A stretch of DNA of 6,636 nt, taken from the NCBI RefSeq assembly GCF_003473295.1, contig NZ_QRMP01000056.1, positions 1-6,636 on the forward strand, in the 5' to 3' direction. The stretch is from Parabacteroides sp. AM08-6 (GTDB lineage Bacteria > Bacteroidota > Bacteroidia > Bacteroidales > Tannerellaceae). Each line of letters opens with the position of its first letter. Within the stretch, counting starts at the first letter, position 1. Positions 6,508-6,636 of this stretch are shown here, in pieces. A program made the position numbers and the translations under genes. The notes beneath the pieces are model-generated. The model was not told where the DNA came from. It saw nothing but the letters and a program-made list of their open reading frames with translations, and did not search any database.

Positions 6508-6606
6508 ACTTTAAATAATTAAATTAATAAATCGTGTATTTAGATAATATGTAATCCAAACCCTTCCTAAGGTACGCTTTGAGCCATTCGTTAAATTCTG
6601 TATAAT
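6508..6606 (-). promoter_or_regulatory. Leader of the surface protein gene, without a recognisable internal promoter
   Basis: The 30 bases before the ATG are nearly all A/T and lack a Shine-Dalgarno sequence, as usual for highly expressed Bacteroides genes. A TTTG is present on the minus strand near 6572-6569, but no acceptable TAnnTTTG follows at 19-21 bp. The segment therefore looks like a 5' untranslated leader, with the promoter farther upstream at or beyond the window edge. A short CCTT-AGG-AAGG hairpin (about 6574-6584) is possible. Confidence 0.35.
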
Positions 6607-6636
6607 GACTAAATTAAACGTACGTTTATTTTAGTC
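6607..6636. promoter_or_regulatory. 30-bp palindrome with an AAACGTACGT core, candidate inverted repeat of an invertible promoter
   Basis: GACTAAA (6607-6613) and TTTAGTC (6630-6636) flank the exact 14-bp palindrome TAAACGTACGTTTA (6615-6628); only the pair 6614/6629 is mismatched. The core resembles ARACGTTCGT, which I recall as the consensus of the class I invertible regions of Bacteroides fragilis recombined by the serine recombinase Mpi (9 of 10, or 10 of 10 if T/A is allowed). On the minus strand TAATTTAG (6616-6609) matches 5 of 6 bases of a -7 box, and its -33 partner would fall just outside the window. The repeat may extend past the edge. The palindrome is seen; the switching role is inferred. 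Confidence 0.45.

Noticed and set aside
6565..6590. AAGCGTACCTT near the surface gene leader as the second inverted-repeat copy of an invertible promoter
   Set aside because: It shares only a CGTAC core with the palindrome at 6607-6636 and does not fit the ACGTWCGT pattern; the spacing of about 20 bp would leave no room for a promoter.

Overview
The window looks like a chromosomal segment of a gut Bacteroidales, most likely Bacteroides or Parabacteroides. Three things suggest this: a BT4734-like VirE_N/DUF3987 primase-helicase gene, a large secreted protein ending in a DUF6383-type C-terminal domain, and AT-rich leaders without a Shine-Dalgarno sequence (one with a Bacteroides-type -33/-7 promoter candidate). 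All three genes are on the minus strand, so transcription runs from right to left. I see no tRNA, rRNA, CRISPR array or transposase.

Right part (3244-6636): one large gene (1087 aa) encodes an exported, probably surface-layer-like protein. It has a signal peptide, beta-rich and lectin-like stretches, many Bacteroidetes-type O-glycosylation motifs and a sorting-domain-like C-terminus. About 100 bp upstream, at the window edge, is a 30-bp near-perfect palindrome. Its core, AAACGTACGT, resembles the inverted-repeat core of Mpi-type invertible promoters in Bacteroides. No good promoter is visible between it and the gene, so the gene may be driven from an invertible promoter lying outside the window. 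Downstream are a 54-nt nested hairpin and then a clear intrinsic terminator (3047-3077).

Middle part (2410-3243): a small charged, helical protein of unknown function. Its frame stays open through the upstream terminator, so the leftmost ATG is doubtful. The best-placed ATG (2961) is followed at once by a run of eight A and is out of frame by one base; nine A would give a clean 127-aa protein. Next comes an AT-rich regulatory region with a promoter candidate for the primase gene, an inverted repeat around its -7 element and a 19-bp AT palindrome.

Left part (1-2409): the 754-aa primase-helicase-like protein has an AEP-type VirE_N module, a linker, a DUF3987 P-loop ATPase-like module and a C-terminal helix-turn-helix-like tail. 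A 26-bp stretch from the linker between the two modules is repeated exactly, in inverted orientation, just beyond the 3' end of the gene, and there it runs directly into an in-frame stop codon. Inversion between the two copies would turn the fused protein into a 286-aa primase-only form. Farther left is a 14-8-14 bp perfect inverted repeat with the layout of a tyrosine-recombinase core site or a double operator.

The three genes do not form an obvious pathway. The common thread is several independent signs of switchable DNA or reading frames: a possible invertible promoter, a possible module-swapping inversion and a homopolymer frame switch. All of these are inferences from sequence alone.
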